DNA from: Bacteroidales bacterium UBA2764
GTDB taxonomy: Bacteria; Bacteroidota; Bacteroidia; Bacteroidales; Paludibacteraceae
NCBI GenBank assembly: GCA_002352705.1
Contig: DEIW01000195.1
Span: forward strand, 14,348-21,556
Reading direction: 5' to 3'
Length of the DNA stretch: 7,209 bases
Below the pieces are notes generated by a model. It saw only the letters and a program-made list of their open reading frames with translations. It did not search any database and was not told the DNA's origin. The position numbers and the translations under genes are program-made. Below are positions 7,139-7,209 of this stretch, in pieces (the stretch's first letter is position 1; each line of letters begins with the position of its first letter).

Positions 7139-7209
7139 AATAACAAAACCCTCGAACTCTCCGAGAAGAGCACCTTCCCGACCCACTCGAAGATCGCCTT
7201 CGACACCCA
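7130..7209 (+). CDS. Putative 5' end of a hypothetical gene, cut by the window end
   Basis: An open frame from ATG 7130 to the last base gives 26 codons, beginning MHDNNKTLELSEKS, with no stop. I do not recognise the product. The support for coding is composition: 22 of 26 codons end in G or C (ACC, CTC, TCC, TTC, ATC, GCC), unlike the AT-ending use of the genes upstream, and most codons start with a purine. There is no signal peptide at this start. The frame is also open upstream into the preceding gene (TTG at 7127 is another possible start), and the ATG sits inside the 7119 to 7138 hairpin, so the start is doubtful. The opposite strand shares the same third-codon positions here, so strand is favoured and not proven. 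Confidence 0.4.
   Translation, partial: MHDNNKTLELSEKSTFPTHSKIAFDT

Noticed and set aside
7187..7203. TCGAAG/CTTCGA inverted repeat near the window end
   Set aside because: A short 6-bp stem within an apparent coding frame; expected by chance at this composition.
6886..7206. Minus-strand open frame of about 106 codons at the right end (GTG start)
   Set aside because: It overlaps the well-supported 205-residue + strand gene for over 200 bases, and its protein has no recognisable signature. Its high GC3 arises because it shares third-codon positions with the + frame.
1..7209. tRNA, rRNA, CRISPR array, insertion sequence, phage or defence genes
   Set aside because: No cloverleaf, regularly spaced repeats, transposase or nuclease motifs were seen on reading both strands. 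The window is explained by a PUL and a small secreted protein gene.

Overview
The window looks like chromosomal DNA from a gut-type member of the Bacteroidales. It carries a SusC/SusD pair and Bacteroidota-style lipoprotein signals. It also has a promoter of the Bacteroides form (TTG, then 20 bases, then TACCTTTG) and AT-rich leaders without Shine-Dalgarno sequences. A small secreted protein with a C-terminal tail of the 'NGQ..I...G..(Y/F)N.LG' kind slightly favours Prevotellaceae or a close relative, but the sequence alone does not fix the genus.

Positions 1 to 6331 are the downstream part of a polysaccharide utilization locus (PUL) read on the + strand. It starts inside a SusC-like TonB-dependent transporter (5' end cut off by the window), followed after 41 bases by a SusD-like surface glycan-binding lipoprotein, and after another 23 bases by a lipoprotein pectate lyase of polysaccharide lyase family 1 (PL1). 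The tight spacing, the shared strand and the absence of promoter-like sequence in the gaps point to one transcript. The lyase predicts a homogalacturonan (pectate) substrate: it would cut the polymer, SusD would hold oligogalacturonides at the surface, and SusC would import them by TonB-driven transport. No regulator, GH28, methylesterase or carbohydrate esterase lies in the window; if present, they are outside it.

Positions 6332 to 6483 are a 152-base AT-rich gap with a clear Bacteroides-type promoter and a small inverted repeat close to the expected transcription start. This promoter drives a separate gene (6484 to 7101) for a 205-residue secreted protein of unknown function. After it come a perfect 8-bp GC-containing hairpin (7119 to 7138) and then a short stretch of markedly GC3-rich open frame running off the window, probably the start of another gene.

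I do not see a clearly new biological system. The least explained parts are the small secreted protein with its own promoter, and the hairpin that overlaps the apparent start codon of the last, unfinished frame.
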